Assembly: GCF_010093305.1 (NCBI RefSeq) | Contig: NZ_PDWS01000006.1 | Location: 62,001 to 126,000 of the forward strand | DNA from: Pseudoxanthomonas sacheonensis | GTDB taxonomy: Bacteria > Pseudomonadota > Gammaproteobacteria > Xanthomonadales > Xanthomonadaceae | Direction of reading: 5' to 3' | DNA: 64,000 nucleotides | Shown here: positions 56,150 through 64,000 of the stretch, piece after piece | How the letters are laid out: every line of letters starts with the position of its first letter | How positions within the stretch are numbered: the stretch's first letter is position 1 | Made by a program: the position numbers and the translations under genes | Notes under the pieces: generated by a model | The model's database searches: none | What the model saw: only the letters and a program-made list of their open reading frames with translations | Told to the model about the DNA's origin: nothing

Positions 56150-56159
56150 TGGCGTTCTG

Positions 56160-56196
56160 GGGGCGGCATTGCACTAAACTGGTGCAATGCCGCCCC
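56160..56196 (+). promoter_or_regulatory. NtrC operator and 15-bp hairpin at the ntrB start
   Basis: TGCACTAAACTGGTGCA (56170-56186) matches TGCACCA-N3-TGGTGCA at 13 of 14 defined positions. It lies inside a longer inverted repeat with arms GGGGCGGCATTGCAC and GTGCAATGCCGCCCC, 15 bases each and perfectly complementary, around a 7-base loop. The presumed ntrB ATG (56187) is in the right arm. It could act as an autoregulatory NtrC site, and in RNA as a hairpin masking the start. Confidence 0.75.
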
Positions 56197-57273
56197 TGGC
56201 CTCTAAAAAAGTGCTGACAGACGGACCCGTCGCCGACGTGCTGAGCACGGCGGTGGCCTGGGCCGACGCCGGGGGTTCGATCCTCGGCGTCAACCCGGCC
56301 TTTGCGCGCTGGATGGGCGTCAGCGCACGACGCCTGCTCGGCCAACCCCTTGCGGCATTGGAAATGGATGGCGATGCCATGGCGCGTTTCCTGGAAAACA
56401 CAGATCGCGATGTGCTGCGCCTGCACCGCATGGCCCTGGGCCTGCCGGGCGAATCGCAGCGTTTCGCCGAAGGCTGGCTGTCGCGGCTCGACGACGGCGG
56501 CTGGTTGCTGGAGGCGCATCCGCTGGACGAATTCCCGGCGCTGGATCCGGCACAAGTGCTGCCCAGCGCACTGGGCGCGGCCTTGAAGGGCCTGGCCCAC
56601 GAACTGCGCAATCCGCTCGCCGGCCTCAAGGGCGCCGCGCAGCTGCTGGCGCGGCGCGCGTTGCACCGCGACGACAACGAGGACGAGCGCGAGCTGATCG
56701 GCCTGATCGAATCGGAAGTCGAGCGCCTCAACGGCTTGCTCGATCAATTGCTTTCTCCCGCTCCGCAGCGCCCGCATACCGCACTCAACATCCACGTGGT
56801 GCTGGAACGCGTGCTGCGCCTGGCTGAAACCGAGGGCGGCTGGTCGGTGCGCGTGCAACGCGACTACGACCCCAGCATTCCCGAATTCCCCGGCGACGCC
56901 GACCGCATGACCCAGGCGATCTGGAACCTGGTGCGCAACGCGATCCAGGCCGGCGCCGCCAGCGTCACCCTGCGCACCCGGGTCGAGCATGGCGTGCGCA
57001 TCCACGACCACCTGCACGCGATGGCCCTGCGCGTGGAAATCATCGACGACGGCAAAGGCGTGCCGGAAGAACTGGCCGAGCACCTGTTCCTGCCGCTGGT
57101 CAGCGGCCGTGCCGAAGGCAGCGGCCTGGGGCTGGCGCTGGCACAGCAGGTGGCGCGCGAACACCGCGGATCGCTGACCTACCGTTCGCGCCCGGGGCAT
57201 ACCGTGTTCACCCTGCTGCTGCCGCAGCCGGAAGACCATCGCATGGAAGGGCAGCGCCTAGAGGAGCAGCGCA

Positions 57274-57284
<11 letters not shown>
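56187..57284 (+). CDS. ntrB: Nitrogen-regulation histidine kinase NtrB (GlnL)
   Basis: 365 residues from ATG 56187; GTG 56211 in the same frame is an alternative start that would leave the hairpin wholly untranslated. An N-terminal PAS-like part (about 13-60, ILGVNPAFARWMGVSARRLLG) precedes the H-box GLAHELRNPLAG with His 138. The ATP-binding part has NAIQAGAAS (N box), DDGKGVPEELAEHLF (G1) and GSGLGLAL (G2). It phosphorylates NtrC when nitrogen is limited and is restrained by P-II. The 3' end overlaps ntrC by 11 bases. Confidence 0.95.
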
Positions 57285-58734
<1,450 letters not shown>

Positions 58735-58792
58735 ACCAGACCACGTAGAACAAGTGGACACAGCGCAAGCGGAAGAAAGGAATCGTGGAAGT

Positions 58793-58922
58793 GCGTGGGA
58801 GCGGCGTCCCGCCGCGAGCTTTTTGCTTCACGCCCCGGGCACTGGATCCGGAATGGTTTGGACTCGCCGGTTTGGGCTCGCCTGAGCTGAAGAGCTCGCG
58901 GCGTCCCGCCGCTCCCACGCAC
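58793..58922. repeat. GTGGGAGCGGCG-family palindromic repeat
   Basis: Arms GCGTGGGAGCGGCGTCCCGC and CGTCCCGCCGCTCCCACGCA, with CGAGCT/GAGCTCG inside. The centre is longer than in the other copies and the right arm has a scrambled five-base segment. It lies after ntrC in the 301-base gap; nothing else in that gap before the sodC-like gene is gene-like. Confidence 0.8.
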
Positions 58923-59035
58923 CGCTTCCACGCGCCGCTCCCGCGATTGCCTTTGATCGATTGATCGATAGCTGTTTCATCGCTGGTAAACAGCATGGCC
59001 TTTACGGTGGCGGCAACAATCCAAGGAGCCTTCCC

Positions 59036-59596
59036 ATGCGCATAGCCCTGATGGCCGCCGCTACCGCCGTATTCCTCACCGCCTGCGGCACCGCTCCGCC
59101 GCCCAAGCCCGCCAAGGTCGAAGTACCGACCCTGAGCACCGCCAAGCAGGCGGTGGCGAATCTGGCCTCGGCCTCCGGCAGCCTGGTCAGCGGCAAGGCC
59201 ACGTTGACCCCGATGAGCGGCGGCGTGCATATCACCGGCATCGTCGGCGGCTTGCCGCCCAACAGCACGCATGGGTTCCATATCCATGAAAAGGGCGATT
59301 GCAGCGCCGCCGACGCCAGTAGCGCCGGTCCGCATTTCAATCCTTTCGCCGCCGCGCACGGCAAGGCCGAATCGGGCGCGCACCATGCCGGCGACATGGA
59401 CAACGTGGTCGCCAACAACGAAGGCGTGGTCAAGCTGGACATGCACCTAACCGGCGTCACCCTGGGCGGCGGCGCCGTCAACGACATCGCCGGCCGCGCG
59501 CTGGTGGTGCATGCCGCGCCCGACGATTACACCAGCCAACCCGCAGGCAATGCCGGTGCGCGCGTGGCTTGCGGCGTGATCAAGGTGACCTTGTAG
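59036..59596 (+). CDS. Cu/Zn superoxide dismutase-like lipoprotein (SodC)
   Basis: 186 residues. The signal and lipobox are MRIALMAAATAVFLTAC. The SodC fold shows HGFHIHEKGDC (copper His and disulfide Cys), GPHFNP, HGKAESGAHHAGDM (zinc and copper His) and GNAGARVACGVI (second Cys). It removes superoxide in the periplasm. AAGGAGC precedes ATG 59036. A seven-base inverted repeat (GCTGTTT ... AAACAGC at 58971-58994) is upstream, a possible operator or leader hairpin. Confidence 0.9.
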   Translation: MRIALMAAATAVFLTACGTAPPPKPAKVEVPTLSTAKQAVANLASASGSLVSGKATLTPMSGGVHITGIVGGLPPNSTHGFHIHEKGDCSAADASSAGPHFNPFAAAHGKAESGAHHAGDMDNVVANNEGVVKLDMHLTGVTLGGGAVNDIAGRALVVHAAPDDYTSQPAGNAGARVACGVIKVTL

Positions 59597-59662
59597 GAGC
59601 GGGCCCTGCCCACGACGGATTTTTCCAGTAGAGAGCGTGTCGCGGGCAGGGCCCGCTCCTAC
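59593..59662. repeat. GTAGGAGCGGGCCC-family palindromic repeat
   Basis: Arms GTAGGAGCGGGCCCTGCCCA and CGGGCAGGGCCCGCTCCTAC. It overlaps the last codons of the sodC-like gene (its stop, TAG, is within the left arm) and precedes the convergent gene. Confidence 0.88.
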
Positions 59663-59675
59663 AAACAACGGAGCG

Positions 59676-60581
59676 TCAGCTTTCCAGGGTTTTCCGTGCC
59701 TCTTCGTTGCCCGAGCAGTAGGCAAACGTCACCGGAATCCCATGCGCTTCCAGCACCGCGGCGATCTGCCGCTGGCGGGCCTGGAAATATTCGTAGGCCC
59801 GTTCCAACCGCGCGGGGTCGTCGTCCGGGACGTGATCGGCATGGCGCTGCCGCCATGCGGCGGGGTCCAGCAACGCTATCTGCACCTCGCCGCCCGCATA
59901 CCGCAACAGCGGTTCCGGCGGTTGGTCCAGCCAATCTTCGCCGCCCGGATCCAGCAACGCCGTCTCGATGATCGGCCAAAGACGCTGCAGGCCCTGGTTC
60001 TGGTACTGCATGGCCATGATCGCGGCCAGATCGTGCGCGGTCAGGTAGCGCGCGTGTTCGATCTGCGCGCCGAAACCCTCCTGCGCTAGCAAGGCGGTAT
60101 CGGCCCCCGCCATGCCGCGATCCAGCAGCACTTCCTCGAAATCTTCCCGCAAGGCTCGCACTGCTTCCGGCGCGCCGCTGAGCAGGAACGGCAACACGCG
60201 CATCTGCCCACCCTGCAACCCGGCCTCGGCGGCGAACGGCAGCGGCACCTTGCCTTCGCCGTCGGCGCCGAAGGCGATCAGCCGCGGCCCTTGCCCCTGT
60301 CCGGGGGCGCGCTGGCGCAATTCGTCCAGCCGCCGGTGCAGCGGCCAGCCCGGACGCAGCACTTCGGCCGGGTCGAAATGGGCGGCCGCGAAGCTCAGCT
60401 CCAGCGCGTTCGCACCCGGCACCAGCTTGCTCAGGTCGCGCGCCAGCAGTTCGGCCAGCCGGCCGGCCTGGGCCTGCGGCAAGGCCGCAATGGCCGGCGA
60501 GCTGCCGCCAGCGAGTTCGAGCGCGAACACTCCCATCACGGATGCGTCCATCACATGAACACCGAAGTCGGATTGAGTCAT
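59676..60581 (-). CDS. Uncharacterised protein, 301 residues
   Basis: I do not recognise the family. It begins MTQSDFGVHVMDASVMGVFA and is soluble with no signal peptide; the composition is rich in Ala, Leu, Glu and Gln with alternating helices. An acidic/Trp segment (LLDPGGEDWLDQPPEPLLR) and a C-terminal AYCSGNEEARK are noticeable. ATG 60581 was preferred over 60611 because the extra residues look like read-in from the divergent promoter. It is divergent from the thiolase across about 100 bases. Confidence 0.65.
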   Translation of the reverse strand: MTQSDFGVHVMDASVMGVFALELAGGSSPAIAALPQAQAGRLAELLARDLSKLVPGANALELSFAAAHFDPAEVLRPGWPLHRRLDELRQRAPGQGQGPRLIAFGADGEGKVPLPFAAEAGLQGGQMRVLPFLLSGAPEAVRALREDFEEVLLDRGMAGADTALLAQEGFGAQIEHARYLTAHDLAAIMAMQYQNQGLQRLWPIIETALLDPGGEDWLDQPPEPLLRYAGGEVQIALLDPAAWRQRHADHVPDDDPARLERAYEYFQARQRQIAAVLEAHGIPVTFAYCSGNEEARKTLES

Positions 60582-60682
60582 CGTCAGGTTGGCCCAGTGC
60601 CGTAGCGGCATTACACTTTCGCATTATGCCCGCTGCGCGTTAACGGGCCGCTTGTCCCGACTTCATTCCCGCGAGGTTCTCC

Positions 60683-61963
60683 ATGCCAGCAGCCCGTCCC
60701 GTCGCGATCCTGGGCGGCGTCCGTATTCCGTTCTGCAGGCAGAACACGGCCTACGCGGATGTCGGCAACCTGGGCATGTCGGTGCGGACGCTGGGTGCGC
60801 TGGTGGAACGCTTCGGCCTGCACGGCCAGCAGCTGGGCGAAGTGGCGATGGGCGCGGTCATCAAGCACTCCAGCGACTGGAACCTGGGCCGCGAAGCCGC
60901 GCTCTCCTCCGGCCTGTCGCCGCTGACGCCCGGCATCACCCTGCAGCGCGCCTGCGGCACCAGCCTGGATTCCATCATCACCGTCGGCAACAAGATCGCC
61001 CTGGGGCAGATCGAGTCGGGTATCGGCGGCGGTTCCGACACCACTTCCGAAGTGCCGATCGTCTACGGCAAGAAGCTGCGCGCGCGCCTGTTGGCCGCCA
61101 ACCGCGCCAAGACCACCGGCGACAAGCTCAAGACGCTGGCCAAAGGCTTCAAGTTCGCCGAGCTCAAGCCCGAATTCCCCGGCGTGGCCGAGCCGCGCAC
61201 CGGCAAGAGCATGGGCGACCACTGCGAGGACATGGCCAAGCAGTGGAGCATCTCGCGCGATTCGCAGGACGAACTGGCGGTCGCTTCGCACCACAAGCTG
61301 GCGGCGGCGTACGAGCGCGGTTTCTTCGCGGACCTGATCGCGCCGTTCCGCGGCCTGGAACGCGACAACATCCTGCGCGCCGATACTTCGCTGGAAAAAC
61401 TCGCCACGTTGAAGCCGGCCTTCGACAAGACTTCCGGCCGCGGCACGCTGACCGCCGCCAATTCCACCCCGCTCACCGACGGCGCCGCCGCAGTATTGCT
61501 GGCCTCGGAAGAGTGGGCCAGGGCGCACGGCCATGAGCCGATGGCGTACCTGCGCGATGCGCAGGTAGCGGCGGTGGATTTCGTACACGGCGAAGGCCTG
61601 CTGATGGCCCCGACCATCGCCGTGCCGGAAATGCTCAAGCGCCACGGCCTGACCTTGCAGGATTTCGACATCTACGAAATCCACGAGGCCTTCGCCGCCC
61701 AGGTGCTGTGCACGTTGCGCGCCTGGGAGAGCGAGGAGTACTGCAAGAACCGCCTGGGCCTGGACGCGCCGATGGGCAAGATCGATCCGGCCAAGATGAA
61801 TCCCAACGGTTCCTCGCTGGCCACCGGCCATCCCTTCGCCGCTACCGGCGCGCGCATCATCGCCACCGTGGCCAAGGAACTGAAGCAGCGCGGCGGCGGC
61901 CGCGCGCTGGTGTCCATCTGCACCGCTGGGGGCATGGGTGTGGTGGCCATCGTCGAGCGCTGA
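60683..61963 (+). CDS. Acetyl-CoA acyltransferase (FadI/FadA-like thiolase)
   Basis: 426 residues. Active-site Cys 91 is in RACGTSLDS, the second motif is NPNGSSLATGHPFAATGAR with the catalytic His, and the third is CTAGGMG near the C-terminus. The length and RTGKSMGDHCEDMA segment fit the long FadI-type thiolases. It cleaves 3-ketoacyl-CoA in beta-oxidation or works in the reverse direction. No fadJ/fadB homologue is adjacent. Confidence 0.94.
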   Translation: MPAARPVAILGGVRIPFCRQNTAYADVGNLGMSVRTLGALVERFGLHGQQLGEVAMGAVIKHSSDWNLGREAALSSGLSPLTPGITLQRACGTSLDSIITVGNKIALGQIESGIGGGSDTTSEVPIVYGKKLRARLLAANRAKTTGDKLKTLAKGFKFAELKPEFPGVAEPRTGKSMGDHCEDMAKQWSISRDSQDELAVASHHKLAAAYERGFFADLIAPFRGLERDNILRADTSLEKLATLKPAFDKTSGRGTLTAANSTPLTDGAAAVLLASEEWARAHGHEPMAYLRDAQVAAVDFVHGEGLLMAPTIAVPEMLKRHGLTLQDFDIYEIHEAFAAQVLCTLRAWESEEYCKNRLGLDAPMGKIDPAKMNPNGSSLATGHPFAATGARIIATVAKELKQRGGGRALVSICTAGGMGVVAIVER

Positions 61964-62087
61964 GCGCCGCGCGAGCGGTGTGCCGGGTTTGCTTAACCCC
62001 GAATCCTGCTCTGTTCCGTTGTCAGGGATCACGCCGCGCACCGTGCGCGGCCGTCGCCATGCTGGCGATTCCCCTTGAGGACGAGAC

Positions 62088-63104
62088 ATGCGATCCCGCC
62101 ATCTGTTTCGCGTCACCCTGTGCACATCCCTGATTGTCCTGCTGATCGCCTGCTCCAAACGGGAACAGGCCGCTGAGGCATCGATGGATTCGGCGGCATC
62201 CGCGCCCGCTGCCGCTCCTGCCATGGTGACGGAAGCCGCTGTTGGCGCTGCCGCCCCCGCGCCGGCGGAAAGGCGCTTGCGCGAGGACGCTTCCGCCGAC
62301 GCGCCTTCCACGGCGCCGCCGACCCAGGCGCAGCTCAGCTCCAGTGCCGCCACCTACACCGATGCGCAGCGAAAGTTCATCCGCACCGCGCAGGCCAGCT
62401 TCCGGGTCAAGGACGTATACCAATCCGCGCTGGCTATCGAGGATGCGGTGGCGGCGCAGGGCGGATTCGTAGTCAGGAACGAAATCGCCGCCGATGTGCA
62501 GGAGGTGCAGCGCCGTCCCAAGGGCGACGGCAAGCTGATCGAGCTCGCCGAATACACGGTGCGCGGCAACCTGTCGGTGCGCGTGCCCAGCGACAAGGCG
62601 CAGGCGTTCCTGCGCAGCATCGTCAACCAGATGGAATTCCTGGACCGTCGCAACTTCGACGCAGCCGACGCCCAGTTCGCGATGTTGCGGCAGCAGCTGG
62701 CCTACCAGCGCAGCCAGGAAACGCAGCAGGAACTGGGGCAGGCCACCCAGCAGGGCGGCAAGCTGGGCCAGAAGGTGGAATCGATAGCCGCGCGCAGCGA
62801 TGCGAAATCCAGCCGGGACGAAGCGCTGGTGGCGCAGAAGGAATTCGAGGACCGGGTCGCCTTCGCCAGCATCGATCTGTCGCTGTACCAGCTGTCGAAG
62901 ATCCGGCAGACCGAACTGACCGATGTGGAAGCGGTGTTCGAAGCCAATGGTCCCGGCTTCTTCACGCGCCTGGGCAGCTCGCTGCGCATCGGCTGGTACG
63001 GCGTGCTGGAGGCGTTCATCCAGACGATCAAGCTGTGGCCGCTATGGCTGCTGCTATTGTTCGGCTATGCGGGATACCGCCGTTTCAGGAAGAAACAGGC
63101 TTGA
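62088..63104 (+). CDS. DUF4349 lipoprotein
   Basis: 338 residues. The signal and lipobox are FRVTLCTSLIVLLIAC. A low-complexity Ala/Pro region (about 24-85) precedes the DUF4349 domain with RTAQASFRVKDVYQSA and RGNLSVRVPSDKAQAFL. A predicted coiled coil (about 195-240, rich in Gln) and a C-terminal membrane segment (IKLWPLWLLLLFGYAGYRRF) follow. The family is uncharacterised, possibly envelope-associated. Confidence 0.88.
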   Translation: MRSRHLFRVTLCTSLIVLLIACSKREQAAEASMDSAASAPAAAPAMVTEAAVGAAAPAPAERRLREDASADAPSTAPPTQAQLSSSAATYTDAQRKFIRTAQASFRVKDVYQSALAIEDAVAAQGGFVVRNEIAADVQEVQRRPKGDGKLIELAEYTVRGNLSVRVPSDKAQAFLRSIVNQMEFLDRRNFDAADAQFAMLRQQLAYQRSQETQQELGQATQQGGKLGQKVESIAARSDAKSSRDEALVAQKEFEDRVAFASIDLSLYQLSKIRQTELTDVEAVFEANGPGFFTRLGSSLRIGWYGVLEAFIQTIKLWPLWLLLLFGYAGYRRFRKKQA

Positions 63105-63115
63105 GGGCAATACCA

Positions 63116-63817
63116 ATGAGTGAGCAGAACACGTTCTTCCGGTGGGTCTACCGTCTGCTGGCTATCGGGGGGTTGTGCTTGTTGCTGGCGATCGCCTATG
63201 TCTGGATAGCGGGATCGATCAGCAGCCGCCAATGGCGCGGACGCAACACCGTCGAAGTCGAGCAGGCCGGACGCAATGGTCGGAAGCAGGTGCAGACGCT
63301 GCGTTTCGACGGTCTGGAATCCATCAAGGGTTCGGCCGTCCAGTTGATAAAGGTCGAATCGGAGGATGAAGGCGGTAATAAAGTGGGCTTTTCATCGGGC
63401 GGTTATGGCGCGGCTTTCACCACGCGCAATGTGATTTTTCTCGAAGCCGGGAATGGTGTGGCGCGCTGGTTGTTCCCGGACAACGATCAGTTCATAGGCA
63501 AGGTGAGCAAGCTTTGCGTTTGCGAGGACGGCAAGGAGAGCGATGTGCTCGCGATCTACCTGGAAGTCGCGCGCGGCAAGGCTGGAGAGACCGGCGCCGC
63601 CTCCCGGGTGGTGCCGGCACTGGTGCGCACCGACGGGAATGGCTACACCGAACTCGGAAAGCCGGTATCGCGCGTGTTGGACAACGTCGTCAGCGATGAC
63701 GGAAAAACCCTGGGACTGCTGGTCGAGGACAAGGGAAAATTACTGTACCGGCAGTTTTCCCTGGAGTCTTTCGCCCAGCTGTCGGAGCGGTTGGTTACGC
63801 AGTTGGATCGCAAGTAG
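63116..63817 (+). CDS. Membrane-anchored uncharacterised protein
   Basis: 233 residues from ATG 63116, eleven bases after the DUF4349 stop. One N-terminal membrane segment (LLAIGGLCLLLAIAYVWIAG) is followed by a soluble, probably periplasmic, beta-rich domain (LRFDGLESIKGSAVQLIKVE, RNVIFLEAGNGVARWLFPDN). Base composition is somewhat lower in GC than neighbours. Family not recognised; co-transcription with the DUF4349 gene is likely. Confidence 0.7.
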   Translation: MSEQNTFFRWVYRLLAIGGLCLLLAIAYVWIAGSISSRQWRGRNTVEVEQAGRNGRKQVQTLRFDGLESIKGSAVQLIKVESEDEGGNKVGFSSGGYGAAFTTRNVIFLEAGNGVARWLFPDNDQFIGKVSKLCVCEDGKESDVLAIYLEVARGKAGETGAASRVVPALVRTDGNGYTELGKPVSRVLDNVVSDDGKTLGLLVEDKGKLLYRQFSLESFAQLSERLVTQLDRK

Positions 63818-63818
63818 G

Positions 63819-64000
63819 CTACGGCGTGCCCGGCGCATCGCTGCGCAACCGCGGCACACCGTGTTCGTCGCGCTCCTCGACCACGGCTTCATCGAAGATC
63901 TTCTGTTTGAGGTCGCGCCCCGGCAATTCGGTGGCGGCCACGCCGCGCGCGGCATTCAGCGCATTGGCGTAGCTGCGGCGCGCCAGTTCTTCCTGCCCCG
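63819..64000 (-). CDS. C-terminal end of an unrecognised gene, cut by the window
   Basis: The minus-strand frame ending at TAG 63819-63821 is open to position 64000. The visible 59 residues include ARRSYANALNAARGVAATEL and end with RLRSDAPGTP. Codon composition is like the other genes and it converges on the preceding gene with a one-base gap. The family is not recognisable from this fragment. Confidence 0.6.
   Translation of the reverse strand, partial: GQEELARRSYANALNAARGVAATELPGRDLKQKIFDEAVVEERDEHGVPRLRSDAPGTP

Overview
The window is a compact, high-GC chromosomal stretch of a gammaproteobacterium, most likely a Xanthomonadaceae member of the Lysobacter/Xanthomonas type. The evidence is the glnA - glnK - amtB - ntrB - ntrC order, a fused two-in-one indolepyruvate:ferredoxin oxidoreductase, tandem I78 inhibitors, and many two-armed palindromic repeats of the kind common in that family. 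I see no rRNA, tRNA, CRISPR array, prophage or insertion sequence. The genus is inference.

Layout. 1-5.8 kb: gltB and the start of gltD (glutamate synthase), minus strand. 5.8-6.6 kb: two tandem I78-type lipoproteins. 6.7-10.4 kb: a DEAD/DEAH helicase with DUF1998 and its RNase H-like exonuclease partner, matching the MrfA/MrfB (YprA/YprB) DNA-repair pair. 10.5-21.8 kb: an 11-kb minus-strand gene string running Tat-exported TldD-like protein, TldE/PmbA-like protein, DUF4159 protein, MoxR ATPase, DUF58 protein, BatA-like membrane protein, a small ORF, and two large membrane proteins; the last five are joined by ATGA overlaps. 22-24 kb: a GH43 secreted glycosidase. 24-28.6 kb: an FAD oxidoreductase, a NYN/OST-HTH protein, a DUF938 methyltransferase, a small protein and an orphan membrane protein beside an AT-richer gap. 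29-32.4 kb: M61 peptidase and lytic transglycosylase. 32.5-36.2 kb: indolepyruvate oxidoreductase. 36.4-41.2 kb: TPR protein, 2OG-Fe(II) oxygenase, gamma-glutamyltransferase, Ycf46-like AAA protein. 41.4-47.5 kb: ParA-like ATPase, then a plus-strand envelope/lipid run (SixA, YceI, phospholipase D, thioesterase, acyltransferase, YheT hydrolase). 47.5-52.2 kb: TPR-sulfotransferase, PEBP, META lipoprotein, UppP. 52.4-58.7 kb: the nitrogen regulon core. 59-64 kb: SodC-like lipoprotein, an unrecognised protein, thiolase, DUF4349 lipoprotein and two uncharacterised genes.

How the genes work together. The window holds both ends of ammonium assimilation: GltBD at the left edge and GlnA, GlnK, AmtB, NtrB and NtrC at 52-59 kb. 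glnA has a textbook sigma-54 promoter with two NtrC-like sites one above the other, and ntrB has a near-perfect NtrC site abutting its start codon, inside a 15-bp perfect hairpin. The best candidate for a poorly described system is the 11-kb TldD/TldE - DUF4159 - MoxR - DUF58 - membrane-protein string: a peptidase pair with one Tat-signal-bearing subunit, linked to a MoxR-type chaperone and several membrane proteins.

Seven families of palindromic repeat are scattered between genes. Two copies lie within coding sequence: one extends the N-terminal region of the MrfB homologue, the other makes up about half of a small overlapping ORF in the MoxR operon.
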